64,000 bases of DNA from Pseudomonas hefeiensis. Lineage in GTDB: Bacteria; Pseudomonadota; Gammaproteobacteria; Pseudomonadales; Pseudomonadaceae. Every line of letters begins with the position of its first letter. Within the stretch, counting starts at the first letter, position 1. A program made the position numbers and the translations under genes. The DNA lies in contig NZ_CP117449.1 in NCBI RefSeq assembly GCF_030687835.1, positions 6,267,001-6,331,000 on the forward strand, written 5' to 3'. Shown here piece by piece: positions 46,754 through 55,770 of the stretch. The notes under the pieces were generated by a model. The model saw only the letters and a program-made list of their open reading frames with translations. It ran no database searches and was not told the origin of the DNA.

Positions 46754-47029
46754 TTACGGATTGACGCTGTCCTTCAACATTTTGCCCGGCTTGAACGCAA
46801 CAGTGTTGCTGGCCTTGATCTTCACAGGCTCACCGGTCTGTGGGTTTTTGCCAGTACGGGCGCCGCGGTGGCGCTGCAGGAAAGTGCCAAAGCCCACCAG
46901 GGTGACGCTGTCCTTGCGGTGCAGGGCGCCGGTGATTTCTTCGAGAACGGCGTTGAGGACGCGGTTGGCTTGTTCTTTGGTGAGGTCTGCTTTTTCCGCG
47001 ATGGCGGCGGCAAGTTCTGGTTTACGCAT
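46754..47029 (-). CDS. HU-family histone-like DNA-binding protein
   Basis: 91 residues: MRKPELAAAIAEKADLTKEQ, VLNAVLEEITGALHRKDSVT, LVGFGTFLQRHRGARTGKNP, then the HU signature (the arm region ending in FKPGKMLKDSVN). A dimeric nucleoid protein that bends DNA. It corresponds by position to the HU homologue next to the rubredoxin genes in P. aeruginosa, a paralogue of HupB. It has its own strong terminator. Start ATG 47029. Confidence 0.95.
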   Translation of the reverse strand: MRKPELAAAIAEKADLTKEQANRVLNAVLEEITGALHRKDSVTLVGFGTFLQRHRGARTGKNPQTGEPVKIKASNTVAFKPGKMLKDSVNP

Positions 47030-47221
47030 GAATGAAGCCCCTTTTGACGGTTTTTTTGTTGTTATGTCTGGGCTGTACTCATGGAAACAGCCCCTAAGGC
47101 GCCGCAGGCTCTACTCTGCGGCAGACGGGAGTGAGGATGGCACGGGGCAGCAGGCGACGCCAGTGTCAGGGCAACCTTTGTGGCGCCGAAAGCAGGGCAT
47201 TTGCGACAGAAGGACTGGCAT
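47030..47221. other. Intergenic region upstream of the HU gene
   Basis: Contains the HU promoter (an AT-rich TTTTTTTGTTGTTATGT stretch at about 47051-47067 on the plus strand) and a hairpin GCCGCAG...CTGCGGC at about 47100-47121. The hairpin is well placed as terminator of rubB coming from the right. No gene. Confidence 0.45.
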
Positions 47222-48370
47222 TCACGCCAGCAGCGCTGGAAGCTCTTTGTTCAGCGCCAGTTTTTCCATTACCGCCGCGCCTGTCAGGGCGTAGCCCAGC
47301 AGGTTGCCTTGGGCGTCGCGGCACAGAGCCTTGATGTCGCTGCCCTGCCCTTCGACGCTCCACACGCCTTCGCTGCCCCGTGGCGGTGGCGAAACCACCA
47401 GTGGGCACACCGGGGTTTTCACGGTAATCGGCATGGCACCGTAGCGCACGGCGGTCGGGTTGCCGGCCAACGTTTGGGCCAGCGCGCGGGCGCAGCTCAT
47501 CAGCGGCATGACGTACAAAAGGTTCAGGCCGTCGACCTCGGCGCAGTCGCCCAGGGCGTAGATGTTGGCGTGGGAGGTTTTCAGGTGGCGGTCGACCACC
47601 ACGCCGCGATTGACCACCAGGCCGGCAGCGGCGGCCAAGTCGATGCGCGGGCGCAGGCCGATGGCCGAGACCACCAGGTCGCAGGCGATCACCTGGCCGT
47701 CGGACAGGTGCGCTTCCAGCCCGTCGGCTACCCGTTGCAGGCGATTGAGCACCGGCCCCAGGTGGAAACGCGCGCCAAGGCTTTCCAGCCCGGCCTGCAC
47801 CGCAGCAGCGGCGGCCGGGTGCAGCAGGGTCGGCATGACTTGCTCGCACGGCGCGACCAGCTGCACTTCGTAACCGCCCAGGATCAGGTCGTTGGCGAAT
47901 TCGCAGCCAATCAGCCCGGCACCGAGCAACAGCACCCGGCGCTTGCCGGCGGCCGCTGCGCGAAAGCGCGCGTAGTCTTCCAGGTCGTTGATGGGGAAGA
48001 TCAGGTCCGAGGCGTCACCCTGCACCGGCACGCGCACGGTTTCAGCGCCCCAGGCCAGGACCAGGTCGCGGTAGTTCACCGTTTCTTCGCCGATCCACAA
48101 GCGTTTGTGGCCCGGGTCGATGCCGCTGATGCGGGTGTGGGTGCGCACTTGGGCGTTCAGTTGCTCGGCCATGGCGCCCGGCTCGGCCATGCTCAGGCCG
48201 TCGGCGTCTTTGTTTTTGCCAAAGCCGGTGGAGAGCATCGGCTTGGAGTAGGAGCGGCCGTCATCGGCGCTGATCAGCAGCAGCGGGGTTTCGCTGTCGA
48301 GTTTGCGAAACTCCCGGGCCAGGTTGTAACCGGCAAGGCCCGTACCGACGATGACGACAGGTGCGCTCAT
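47222..48370 (-). CDS. rubB: Rubredoxin reductase, FAD/NAD(P)-dependent
   Basis: 382 residues from ATG 48370. FAD-binding motif [24 protein letters not shown](P)-binding motif [18 protein letters not shown], and the second FAD motif [12 protein letters not shown], the standard pyridine-nucleotide disulfide oxidoreductase layout without redox-active cysteines. It reduces rubredoxin encoded just upstream in the transcript, supplying electrons to alkane hydroxylases or oxidative-stress enzymes. Two earlier in-frame ATGs (48394, 48382) lie in a small duplication (TACATGGAGAGC twice); GGAGAG spaced 5 nt before ATG 48370 favours that start. Confidence 0.92.
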   Translation of the reverse strand: MSAPVVIVGTGLAGYNLAREFRKLDSETPLLLISADDGRSYSKPMLSTGFGKNKDADGLSMAEPGAMAEQLNAQVRTHTRISGIDPGHKRLWIGEETVNYRDLVLAWGAETVRVPVQGDASDLIFPINDLEDYARFRAAAAGKRRVLLLGAGLIGCEFANDLILGGYEVQLVAPCEQVMPTLLHPAAAAAVQAGLESLGARFHLGPVLNRLQRVADGLEAHLSDGQVIACDLVVSAIGLRPRIDLAAAAGLVVNRGVVVDRHLKTSHANIYALGDCAEVDGLNLLYVMPLMSCARALAQTLAGNPTAVRYGAMPITVKTPVCPLVVSPPPRGSEGVWSVEGQGSDIKALCRDAQGNLLGYALTGAAVMEKLALNKELPALLA

Positions 48371-48405
48371 GTTGCTCTCCATGTAGCTCTCCATGTAGGA
48401 AACGA

Positions 48406-48570
48406 TCAGATCGCGATCATTTCGAAATCCGATTTACCCACGCCGCAGTCCGGGCAGAGCCAGTCTTCAGGTACGTCTTGCCAGGCAGTGCCGGGCGCGA
48501 TGCCGTCATCCGGCCAACCGAGGGCTTCATCGTAGATCAGGCCGCAGACAATACATTGCCACTTCTTCAT
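48406..48570 (-). CDS. rubA: Rubredoxin
   Basis: 54 residues, [20 protein letters not shown] to the end ...DFEMIAI. Two CxxCG iron ligands: CIVCG (Cys6, Cys9) and CPDCG (Cys39, Cys42), with the typical GxxxDDGIxPGTxWxDVPxDWxCP spacing. A mononuclear Fe-S electron carrier that works with the reductase encoded 35 nt downstream. P. aeruginosa has two rubredoxin genes here; only one is present in this window. Confidence 0.97.
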   Translation of the reverse strand: MKKWQCIVCGLIYDEALGWPDDGIAPGTAWQDVPEDWLCPDCGVGKSDFEMIAI

Positions 48571-48767
48571 TCAGGTACTTCCTCACGTGTCGGCATTTGC
48601 CGGTATGGTTGGGTCGATGTAAAGCTGCCCTTTCCGGCTCAGGGCGTTTTGTACTGATCGCTCGCGATAGATGCAAGCATGATCGGCGCTAAGACCGCCC
48701 CGCTGAATCAAATTCGCCAACCGACATGGTAAGCTCGCGGCCTCACTTGCTGCCATTCAAGACCTCT

Positions 48768-49331
48768 GTGCCGCATACAAATTCGATATTTCCTACACTC
48801 CAATGGTTGCCCCAGCCCCTGCTGTCGCCTCGCCCTGACGCCTGTGTGCTCGACTGGCTGTTCGACGAAGGTTCCCTGACCCGGCGCCTGACCCGGCTGT
48901 CGGATGAGCGTTTCAGCGTGACGCCATTGTTCGAGGGTTGGCAGCCGCTGCGCGCCGACGAATGTACTGCGCTGGATCTGGCCGAGGGCAGCGAAGGCTG
49001 GGTCCGCGAGGTGTACTTGCGTGGCCATGGCGAGGCCTGGGTGTTTGCCCGCAGTGTGGCGGCGCGTAGCGCGTTGCAGGGCGACGGTTTGCAGATGGAC
49101 GAGCTGGGCAGTCGCTCTCTGGGCGAGTTGCTGTTTTGCGACCAGGCGTTCCAGCGCCGGGCCATCGAGGTTTGCCATTATCCCGAGCAATGGTTGCCGA
49201 CTGAGGTACGCGCCCGTGAATTGTGGGGGCGCCGTTCGCGGTTTGATCGCGGGGCGCTGAGTGTGCTGGTGGCGGAGATTTTCCTGCCGCGCCTGTGGAC
49301 CGTTGCCCGCGCCTATTCGGAGAACTGCTGA
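48768..49331 (+). CDS. ubiC: Chorismate pyruvate-lyase UbiC
   Basis: 187 residues from GTG 48768 ([17 protein letters not shown]); an ATG at 48726 would add 14 residues. Features: [17 protein letters not shown], the family signature near the N-terminus; [19 protein letters not shown]; and LGRRSxF-type motif read as [22 protein letters not shown] near the end. It converts chorismate to 4-hydroxybenzoate plus pyruvate, the first step of ubiquinone synthesis. Its stop overlaps the ubiA start (TGATG). Confidence 0.93.
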   Translation: MPHTNSIFPTLQWLPQPLLSPRPDACVLDWLFDEGSLTRRLTRLSDERFSVTPLFEGWQPLRADECTALDLAEGSEGWVREVYLRGHGEAWVFARSVAARSALQGDGLQMDELGSRSLGELLFCDQAFQRRAIEVCHYPEQWLPTEVRARELWGRRSRFDRGALSVLVAEIFLPRLWTVARAYSENC

Positions 49332-50221
49332 TGTACGTGCAACTGCTCAAATCCTTGAACCGCCTGAACCCGCGGGCCTGGGACTTCGTGCAACTGACGC
49401 GCCTGGACAAGCCCATCGGCATTTATCTGCTGTTGTGGCCGACGTTGTGGGCGTTGTGGATTGCCGGCGAAGGTTCGCCGTCCCTGGCCAACATCGTGAT
49501 TTTCGTGCTTGGCGTGGTGCTGACCCGCGCCGCAGGTTGTGTGATCAACGACTGGGCCGACCGCAAGGTGGACGGCCACGTCAAACGCACCGAGCAGCGC
49601 CCGCTGGTGAGCGGCAAGATCAGTTCGAAAGAGGCGCTGGTGTTCTTCGCAGTGCTGATGAGTGTGAGCTTCCTGCTGGTGCTGTGTACCAATGCGCCGA
49701 CCATTTTGCTGTCCCTCGGTGGGCTGGCGCTGGCGTTCAGTTACCCGTTCATGAAGCGCTACACCTACTATCCGCAAGTGGTGCTGGGGGCAGCGTTCTC
49801 CTGGGGCATGCCGATGGCGTTCACCGCCGAAACCGGTCATTTGCCGGCGGCGGCCTGGCTGCTGTACATCGCCAACCTGCTGTGGACGGTGGGCTACGAC
49901 ACGTATTACGCGATGACTGACCGGGACGATGACCTGAGGATCGGCGTCAAGTCCACGGCGATTCTGTTTGGCGATGCCGACCGCGTGATCATCCTGACGC
50001 TGCAGGGCCTTGCCCTGGGTTGCCTGCTGCTGGCCGGGTCGAAATTCCAGCTGGGTGGCTGGTTCCACCTGGGGCTGCTGGCCGCTGCCGGGTGTTTCGC
50101 CTGGGAATTCTGGTACACCCGGGGCAAGGACCGGATGCGCTGCTTCAAGGCGTTTTTGCACAACCATTGGGCCGGGCTGGCAATTTTCGTGGGGATTGTG
50201 CTGGATTATGCGTTGCGCTGA
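49331..50221 (+). CDS. ubiA: 4-hydroxybenzoate octaprenyltransferase UbiA
   Basis: 296 residues, integral membrane protein with about eight or nine TM helices. Both Asp-rich motifs of the UbiA superfamily are visible: [20 protein letters not shown] and [20 protein letters not shown]. It attaches the polyprenyl side chain to 4-hydroxybenzoate made by UbiC. The overlap TGATG with ubiC indicates coupling. An upstream in-frame start at 49295 lies inside ubiC and is rejected. Confidence 0.96.
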   Translation: MYVQLLKSLNRLNPRAWDFVQLTRLDKPIGIYLLLWPTLWALWIAGEGSPSLANIVIFVLGVVLTRAAGCVINDWADRKVDGHVKRTEQRPLVSGKISSKEALVFFAVLMSVSFLLVLCTNAPTILLSLGGLALAFSYPFMKRYTYYPQVVLGAAFSWGMPMAFTAETGHLPAAAWLLYIANLLWTVGYDTYYAMTDRDDDLRIGVKSTAILFGDADRVIILTLQGLALGCLLLAGSKFQLGGWFHLGLLAAAGCFAWEFWYTRGKDRMRCFKAFLHNHWAGLAIFVGIVLDYALR

Positions 50222-50311
50222 GGGGGTTTAGCGAAACGTCGCACTGCCCCGCTGGGTTGCGCAGCAACCCATGTCAGCCCATGAGTGTCTGCCCGAACCA
50301 CCAAGGCGACA

Positions 50312-50359
50312 GATCAGGGGCCGCTTCGCGACCCGCCGGGGATAAATCCCCTCGCCACA
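50312..50359. repeat. Single REP of the GGGGATAAATCCCC class
   Basis: GGGGATAAATCCCCTCGCCAC with a nearby GCTTCGCGAC arm. Same sequence class as the pair at 54481-54610. It sits between the converging ubiA and PF03640-like genes. Confidence 0.7.
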
Positions 50360-50388
50360 ATGATCCGTCGCTGCCTTGGCGAAAACCG

Positions 50389-50775
50389 TCACTTGGGCTT
50401 GGCGACCTTCCAGGCACCGCCCATCACGCCGTCACCGGTCTTGTCTCCGGCTTTCATGTCCTTCACAAAGGTGTACAACGGCTTGCCGTCATAGGCCCAC
50501 TGCGACGAACCGTCGTCACGGGTGATCACGGTCCAGTGCCCCGAGGGCATGGCGGCGCTTTCAGCCTTGAGCGGGGGCCAGTTCTCGGCACATTTGGCAA
50601 CGCACGCTGACTTGCCGCCTTGGTCTTTCTCAAAGGTATACAACGTCATACCCTGGTGGTCGGTCAGCATGCCATCTTTGACCATCGCCGGCTCGTCAGC
50701 CGCAAACGCCAGCGCCGGCAGCACCAAGGCAACCGTCAGGCCCAGTGCCTTGATGGATTGGGTAAGGTAAGTCAT
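50389..50775 (-). CDS. Exported small protein with PF03640-type repeats
   Basis: 128 residues. Signal peptide (LGLTVALVLPALAFAADEP), then two copies of the secreted-repeat pattern: LTDHQGMTLYTFEKDQGGKSACVAKCAENWPP in parts (GMTLYTFEKD, CVAKCAENWPPL) and WAYDGKPLYTFVKDMKAGD. The two Cys are in the first copy. Proteins of this type are periplasmic or secreted and of unknown function. Same position as the hypothetical gene between ubiA and phoB in P. aeruginosa. Divergent from phoB. Confidence 0.85.
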   Translation of the reverse strand: MTYLTQSIKALGLTVALVLPALAFAADEPAMVKDGMLTDHQGMTLYTFEKDQGGKSACVAKCAENWPPLKAESAAMPSGHWTVITRDDGSSQWAYDGKPLYTFVKDMKAGDKTGDGVMGGAWKVAKPK

Positions 50776-50856
50776 GGAAACCCTCTTTTGCAGTTGTCAG
50801 GAATCGGACTCAAAAGCTTAGTCCAGGATCCTCTACACTGCCGGGTGCCGAAACAA

Positions 50857-50874
50857 GTGTCACACGACTGCAAT
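50857..50874 (+). promoter_or_regulatory. Candidate PhoB box upstream of phoB
   Basis: GTGTCAC-ACGA-CTGCAAT matches CTGTCAT-N4-CTGTCAT with two mismatches per half. A plausible -10 (TATCTAAT, about 50883-50890) follows 8 nt later, and phoB starts at 50928 after AGAGG. The geometry suits a PhoB-activated promoter replacing a -35 box, i.e. autoregulation. Confidence 0.7.
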
Positions 50875-50927
50875 AATTCCGTTATCTAATGCGGCGCAAG
50901 ACAGTTAAATGACAAGAGGATTACCCC

Positions 50928-51617
50928 ATGGTTGGCAGGAGCATTCTGATCGTCGACGACGAAGCGCCCATCCGCGAGATGATTGCCGTTGCGTTGGAGA
51001 TGGCCGGCTATGACTGCATGGAAGCAGAAAACTCCCAACAGGCCCATGCCATCATCGTCGACCGCAAGCCCGACCTGATCCTGCTGGACTGGATGCTGCC
51101 CGGCACGTCAGGCATCGAACTGGCGCGACGCCTCAAGCGCGATGAGCTGACCGGTGATATTCCGATCATCATGCTCACCGCCAAGGGCGAAGAGGACAAC
51201 AAGATCCAGGGCCTGGAAGTCGGCGCCGACGACTACATCACCAAGCCGTTTTCCCCACGGGAGCTGGTGGCACGCCTGAAGGCCGTGTTGCGCCGCGCTG
51301 GCCCGACCGATGGCGAAGCACCGATCGAAGTCGGCGGCCTGCTGCTGGACCCTATCAGCCACCGTGTGACCATTGATGGCAAACCCGCCGAGATGGGCCC
51401 GACCGAATACCGCCTGCTGCAATTTTTCATGACCCACCAGGAGCGCGCCTACACGCGCGGCCAACTGCTGGACCAGGTCTGGGGCGGCAACGTATATGTC
51501 GAGGAGCGCACCGTGGACGTGCACATTCGTCGCCTGCGCAAAGCCCTCGGCGATGCCTACGAGAATCTGGTACAAACCGTGCGCGGCACCGGTTATCGTT
51601 TTTCGACAAAGGCCTGA
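50928..51617 (+). CDS. phoB: Phosphate-regulon response regulator PhoB
   Basis: 229 residues. Receiver domain with acidic Asp10/Asp11, phosphoacceptor Asp54 ([10 protein letters not shown]), the Thr in [10 protein letters not shown] and the Lys in [11 protein letters not shown]-terminal OmpR-type winged helix ([25 protein letters not shown] cut here to its start; then [17 protein letters not shown] and VRGTGYRFS). When phosphorylated by PhoR it activates the pst operon and other Pho genes through Pho boxes, two of which appear upstream of pstC and pstS. Confidence 0.97.
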   Translation: MVGRSILIVDDEAPIREMIAVALEMAGYDCMEAENSQQAHAIIVDRKPDLILLDWMLPGTSGIELARRLKRDELTGDIPIIMLTAKGEEDNKIQGLEVGADDYITKPFSPRELVARLKAVLRRAGPTDGEAPIEVGGLLLDPISHRVTIDGKPAEMGPTEYRLLQFFMTHQERAYTRGQLLDQVWGGNVYVEERTVDVHIRRLRKALGDAYENLVQTVRGTGYRFSTKA

Positions 51618-51662
51618 TCCGAGCCCTTCCCGCCCGACAAGCTGACAAGGACGCGCGTTCAA

Positions 51663-52985
51663 TTGAATCAAAACTGGCATGGCACCCTGATTCGCCACAT
51701 GTTGTTGCTAGTGACCGGCTGTCTGGTCGTGGGCCTGATCACGGGCTTTTACGGCTGGAGTCTGGCTGCGGGCCTGGCGCTGTACCTGGCCTGGACTCTC
51801 AAACAATTGCTGCGCATGCATGAGTGGCTGCGCCTGCATAAACCCGACGAGGCCCCGCCCGACGGCTATGGCCTGTGGGGCGAGGTATTCGACAGCATTT
51901 ATCACCTGCAACGACGCGACCAGCGCGTGCGGGGCCGCCTGCAAGCGGTGATCGACCGGGTCCAGGAGTCCACCGCGGCGCTCAAGGACGCGGTGATCAT
52001 GCTCGACAGCGATGGCAACCTGGAATGGTGGAACCGCGCCGCCGAGACCCTGCTGGGCCTCAAGACGCCTCAGGACAGCGGCCAGCCGGTGACCAACCTG
52101 GTGCGCCATCCACGCTTCAAGGAATACTTCGAACAGGAAAACTACGCCGAGCCGCTGGAGATTCCTTCGCCCACCAATGATCGGCTGCGCATTCAGCTGT
52201 ACCTGACGCGCTACGGCAACAACGAGCACTTGATGCTGGTGCGCGACGTGACGCGCATCCATCAGCTGGAACAGATGCGCAAAGACTTCGTGGCCAACGT
52301 CTCCCATGAGTTGCGCACGCCGTTGACAGTGATCTGCGGGTATCTGGAGACCCTGCTGGACAATGTCGAGGAAGTGAACCCACGCTGGGGCCGGGCCTTG
52401 CAGCAGATGCACCAGCAAAGCGGGCGCATGCAGACCCTGCTCAATGACCTGCTGCTGCTGGCAAAACTTGAAGCCACCGATTACCCCTCGGACAACCAGC
52501 CGGTGCCAGTCGACGACTTGCTGCAAATCATCGTTGAGGATGCCCAGGAACTGTCCGGGTCCAAGCAGCAGACCATCACCCTTGAAGCCGACCCGAACGT
52601 GCAGCTCAAGGGCAGCGAGGCCGAATTGCGCAGTGCCTTTTCCAATCTGGTGTTCAACGCGGTCAAGTACACGCCCGAGCAAGGCCGGATTCATGTTCGC
52701 TGGTGGGCCGATGGGCAAGGCGCACACCTGAGCGTGCAGGATTCGGGCATCGGCATCGACAGCAAACACTTGCCACGCCTGACCGAGCGCTTCTACCGCG
52801 TCGACTCCAGCCGCAACTCCAATACCGGCGGCACCGGGTTGGGCCTGGCGATCGTCAAGCACGTTTTACTGCGTCATCGCGGGCGCATGGAAATCAGCAG
52901 CGTGCCCGGCCATGGCAGTACGTTTACCTGCCATTTCGCCCCGGCCCAGACGGTTCGTTCGCGCCTCGCCCGCTCCGCCGATTGA
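51663..52985 (+). CDS. phoR: Phosphate-regulon sensor kinase PhoR
   Basis: 440 residues. Two N-terminal TM helices with hardly any periplasmic loop (about 12-42), a PAS domain (LKDAVIMLDSDGNLEWWNRA), then HisKA with FVANVSHELRTPLTVICGYL and the ATPase domain with N-box (FSNLVFNAVKYTP), G1 (DSGIGID) and G2 (GGTGLGLAIVK). Lack of a periplasmic sensor fits PhoR taking its signal from PstSCAB-PhoU. Start TTG 51663 follows AAGGACGCGCGTTCAA; it gives the expected N-terminus but is an uncommon start. 45 nt after phoB, one operon. Confidence 0.95.
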   Translation: MNQNWHGTLIRHMLLLVTGCLVVGLITGFYGWSLAAGLALYLAWTLKQLLRMHEWLRLHKPDEAPPDGYGLWGEVFDSIYHLQRRDQRVRGRLQAVIDRVQESTAALKDAVIMLDSDGNLEWWNRAAETLLGLKTPQDSGQPVTNLVRHPRFKEYFEQENYAEPLEIPSPTNDRLRIQLYLTRYGNNEHLMLVRDVTRIHQLEQMRKDFVANVSHELRTPLTVICGYLETLLDNVEEVNPRWGRALQQMHQQSGRMQTLLNDLLLLAKLEATDYPSDNQPVPVDDLLQIIVEDAQELSGSKQQTITLEADPNVQLKGSEAELRSAFSNLVFNAVKYTPEQGRIHVRWWADGQGAHLSVQDSGIGIDSKHLPRLTERFYRVDSSRNSNTGGTGLGLAIVKHVLLRHRGRMEISSVPGHGSTFTCHFAPAQTVRSRLARSAD

Positions 52986-53043
52986 TACCGGCCAGCACTC
53001 GCCACTAGGCAACGGCCCAGTCAGCCGCTACATTGGCGGACTT

Positions 53044-53063
53044 GTGCCTGCCTTTTCAGGCAC
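53044..53063 (+). terminator. Hairpin after phoR, possible terminator
   Basis: GTGCCTG-CCTTTT-CAGGCAC, a perfect 7-bp stem with 6-nt loop, 58 nt after the phoR stop. It is followed by TCATTTCTAA rather than a clean T-run, so efficiency is doubtful. Confidence 0.45.
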
Positions 53064-53108
53064 TCATTTCTAACCCTTTCGAACATACGGAACCCGCAAA
53101 ACTCCATC

Positions 53109-54449
53109 ATGGACCCTTCCCCTGGCTTGTCCCTGGCAACACTATTCGCCGAATTCGGCATGATTCTTTTTGCTCTGATCCTGGTTCTGCTCAACGGTTT
53201 TTTCGTTGCGGCCGAATTTGCCATGGTCAAACTGCGCTCGACCCGGGTCGAGGCCATCGCCGAGAAAAACGGCTGGCGCGGGCATATCCTGCGTACCGTT
53301 CACAGCCAGCTCGATGCTTACCTGTCGGCCTGTCAACTGGGTATCACCCTGGCCTCCCTGGGCCTGGGCTGGGTCGGTGAGCCGGCGTTCGCCCACGTTC
53401 TGGAGCCACTGCTCGGTGCGGTCGGCGTTGAGTCGCCGGAAGTGATCAAGGGCGTGTCATTCTTCACCGCGTTCTTCATCATTTCGTACCTGCACATCGT
53501 GGTCGGTGAGCTGGCGCCCAAATCCTGGGCGATTCGCAAACCCGAGCTGCTGTCGCTGTGGACCGCCGTGCCGCTGTACCTGTTCTACTGGGCCATGTAC
53601 CCGGCGATCTACCTGCTCAACGCCAGCGCCAACGCCATTTTGCGCATCGCCGGCCAAGGCGAACCCGGCCCGCATCACGAACACCATTACAGCCGTGAAG
53701 AACTGAAGCTGATCCTGCACTCCAGCCGTGGCCAGGACCCAAGCGACCAGGGCATGCGCGTGCTGGCCTCGGCGGTGGAAATGGGCGAGCTGGAAGTGGT
53801 GGACTGGGCCAACTCCCGGGAAGACCTGGTGACGCTGGAGTTCAACGCTCCGCTCAAGGAGATCCTGGCGATGTTCCGTCGCCACAAATTCAGCCGCTAT
53901 CCGGTGTACGACAGCGAACGCCAGGAGTTCGTCGGCCTGCTGCACATCAAGGATCTGCTGCTGGAGCTGGCGGCCCTGGATCACATTCCCGAGTCCTTCA
54001 ACCTGGCCGAGCTCACCCGCCCACTGGAGCGCGTGTCGCGGCACATGCCGCTGTCGCAGCTGCTGGAGCAGTTCCGCAAGGGTGGCTCGCACTTCGCCCT
54101 GGTTGAAGAAGCCGACGGCAACATCATCGGTTACCTGACCATGGAAGACGTACTGGAAGTGCTGGTGGGCGACATCCAGGACGAACACCGCAAGGCCGAG
54201 CGCGGCATCCTGGCCTACCAGCCGGGCAAGCTGCTGGTGCGCGGCGACACGCCACTGTTCAAGGTCGAACGCCTGCTGGGCATCGATCTGGACCACATCG
54301 AGGCCGAGACCCTCGCCGGGCTGGTCTATGAAACCCTCAAGCGCGTGCCGGAAGAGGAAGAAGTGCTGGAAGTCGAAGGTCTGCGGATCATCATCAAGAA
54401 GATGAAGGGACCGAAGATTATTCTGGCGAAGGTGTTGATGCTCGGTTGA
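53109..54449 (+). CDS. CNNM/CorC-type membrane protein with CBS domains
   Basis: 446 residues. N-terminal DUF21/CNNM transmembrane domain with the conserved NGFFVAAEFAMVKLR and SACQLGITLASLGLGWVGEPA, HIVVGELAPKSWAI, three to four TM helices. Two CBS repeats (DLVTLEFNAPLKEILAMFRR, KFSRYPVYDSERQEFVG; and GGSHFALVEEADGNIIGYLT) follow, then a CorC_HlyC C-terminal domain (LLVRGDTPLFKVERLLG). Members are annotated as hemolysin-like but are likely Mg2+/Co2+ transport proteins. Conserved neighbour of phoBR in Pseudomonas. Confidence 0.9.
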   Translation: MDPSPGLSLATLFAEFGMILFALILVLLNGFFVAAEFAMVKLRSTRVEAIAEKNGWRGHILRTVHSQLDAYLSACQLGITLASLGLGWVGEPAFAHVLEPLLGAVGVESPEVIKGVSFFTAFFIISYLHIVVGELAPKSWAIRKPELLSLWTAVPLYLFYWAMYPAIYLLNASANAILRIAGQGEPGPHHEHHYSREELKLILHSSRGQDPSDQGMRVLASAVEMGELEVVDWANSREDLVTLEFNAPLKEILAMFRRHKFSRYPVYDSERQEFVGLLHIKDLLLELAALDHIPESFNLAELTRPLERVSRHMPLSQLLEQFRKGGSHFALVEEADGNIIGYLTMEDVLEVLVGDIQDEHRKAERGILAYQPGKLLVRGDTPLFKVERLLGIDLDHIEAETLAGLVYETLKRVPEEEEVLEVEGLRIIIKKMKGPKIILAKVLMLG

Positions 54450-54480
54450 GTGTCAACCTGCTTTCCGGCGACACCCTCCC

Positions 54481-54610
54481 GTGGCGAGGGGATTTATCCC
54501 CGCTGGGTCGCGAAGCGACCCCAACACTGCCGACTCAATCCATCAGGCAAATTGGAATCTCAGGTTTTAGGGCTGCTTCGCAGCCCAGCGGGGATAAATC
54601 CCCTCGCCAC
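54481..54610. repeat. REPIN of the GGGGATTTATCCCC class
   Basis: GTGGCGAGGGGATTTATCCC... at 54481-54507 is matched perfectly (27 nt) by its reverse complement at 54584-54610, with a 76-nt interior. It lies between converging genes and may also stop transcription from both sides. Confidence 0.88.
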
Positions 54611-54636
54611 AAAAGCTTCCTCGCCATGCCTTGGCT

Positions 54637-55533
54637 CTATTGCTTGCCTAACGCAAAGTTGGGCATATCCCCCACCGGTTGATTGAACTGGTAGGGAATC
54701 GACACCAGCCCCAGCCCGGTATTGCGCTGCACCACGAAATGCAGGTGCGGGCCTGAGCTGTTGCCGGTATTGCCCGACAACGCCAGCGGCGTGCCCACCC
54801 CGACCCGCTGCCCTTCCCGCACGCTCACCGAGCCTTTTTGCAGATGCAGGTACACGCCCATGGTCCCGTCATCGTGCAGCACCCGCACGAAGTTGCCCGA
54901 CGGGTCGGTGCCACGACCGGTCTGGTGATTTTCGGTCTTGACCACCACGCCGCCGCGCGCCGCGATGATCGGTGTGCCTTCGGGCATGGCGATGTCCATG
55001 GCATAACGATTTTTCGGCCCATAGTGGCTGTACTGGCCATTGGCGCCCTGGCTCAGCCGAAACGGCCCGCCACGCCACGGCAAAGGGTATCGATAGGCCT
55101 GCGTCGCGCCTGCAGGGTCTCCCAGCGAGTATTCGAACCTTGGGGTATACACCAGCGGCTTTCCGGGCCGGGTGGCCGTGAGCAGCGCCAGACGCAGGTT
55201 ACTGCGCGCCGGCAGCACCCGCCGGATCGGCCGGCTCGGTGCCCCGCTCACATTGCGCAGCGCGGCAAAACTCAACTCGATCTCCACCGGCGCGTACAGG
55301 TCGTTGCGCACGAACACCGCGTCCGCGCCCTTCTGTTTCTTGATATCGAGAAACACCTGGCGCTCCAGGCGTTCGACCATGCGATCACGGAACACGAACA
55401 CCTGCGCGCCCTTGCTGGGACGATCGCTGTAGGACACCACGCCATTGGCATCGGTGGATTTGTAGATGGTCATGGCCACGGCCGAGGTGGAGGCCAGGAC
55501 AAGACCACAGGCGAACAGCAGGGGCAAAAACAT
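54637..55533 (-). CDS. Exported M23-family (LytM) metallopeptidase
   Basis: 298 residues from ATG 55533 (a GTG at 55566 is the alternative). Signal peptide (FLPLLFACGLVLASTSAVA), then a DUF4124-like segment (TIYKSTDANGVVSYSDRPSKG), and the M23 domain: NRYAMDIAMPEGTPIIAARG (HxxxD-type site seen here as AMD), VLHDDGTMGVYLHLQ and SGPHLHFVVQRN with the HxH metal ligands. The first zinc ligand position, usually His in the H(x)3D motif, reads Tyr-Ala-Met-Asp here, so activity is not certain. Conserved neighbour in the pho region. Confidence 0.87.
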   Translation of the reverse strand: MFLPLLFACGLVLASTSAVAMTIYKSTDANGVVSYSDRPSKGAQVFVFRDRMVERLERQVFLDIKKQKGADAVFVRNDLYAPVEIELSFAALRNVSGAPSRPIRRVLPARSNLRLALLTATRPGKPLVYTPRFEYSLGDPAGATQAYRYPLPWRGGPFRLSQGANGQYSHYGPKNRYAMDIAMPEGTPIIAARGGVVVKTENHQTGRGTDPSGNFVRVLHDDGTMGVYLHLQKGSVSVREGQRVGVGTPLALSGNTGNSSGPHLHFVVQRNTGLGLVSIPYQFNQPVGDMPNFALGKQ

Positions 55534-55651
55534 GGGCAAAAATTCTGTCGAAATGAAGGCCTGCACAGCAGCCTAGCAGCTGGATGGACCAGCGTAGTCG
55601 ACGGATGTTTCAAAATGGGTAGGCAGATAGGGCACTACTGAGGCTGATGAC

Positions 55652-55749
55652 GCCATCGCGAGTTGGCTCGTTCCCACACTGGATCTGCTGCGGACACACG
55701 TTTTGTGAGCAACACAGATCACTGTGGGAGCGAGCCGGCTCGCGATGGC
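55652..55749. repeat. Inverted REP pair in tail-to-tail form
   Basis: GCCATCGCGAGTTGGCTCG...CCCACA at the left and TGTGGGAGCGAGCCGGCTCG...GATGGC at the right, about 45 bp apart. The orientation of the halves is opposite to that of the other REPINs in the window. Confidence 0.7.
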
Positions 55750-55770
55750 TGACTCAAAGGCGCCGCCGAA

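Noticed and set aside
50222..50388. Small RNA between ubiA and the PF03640-like gene
   Set aside because: Only a REP palindrome is visible; no promoter plus terminator pair that would support a separate RNA gene.
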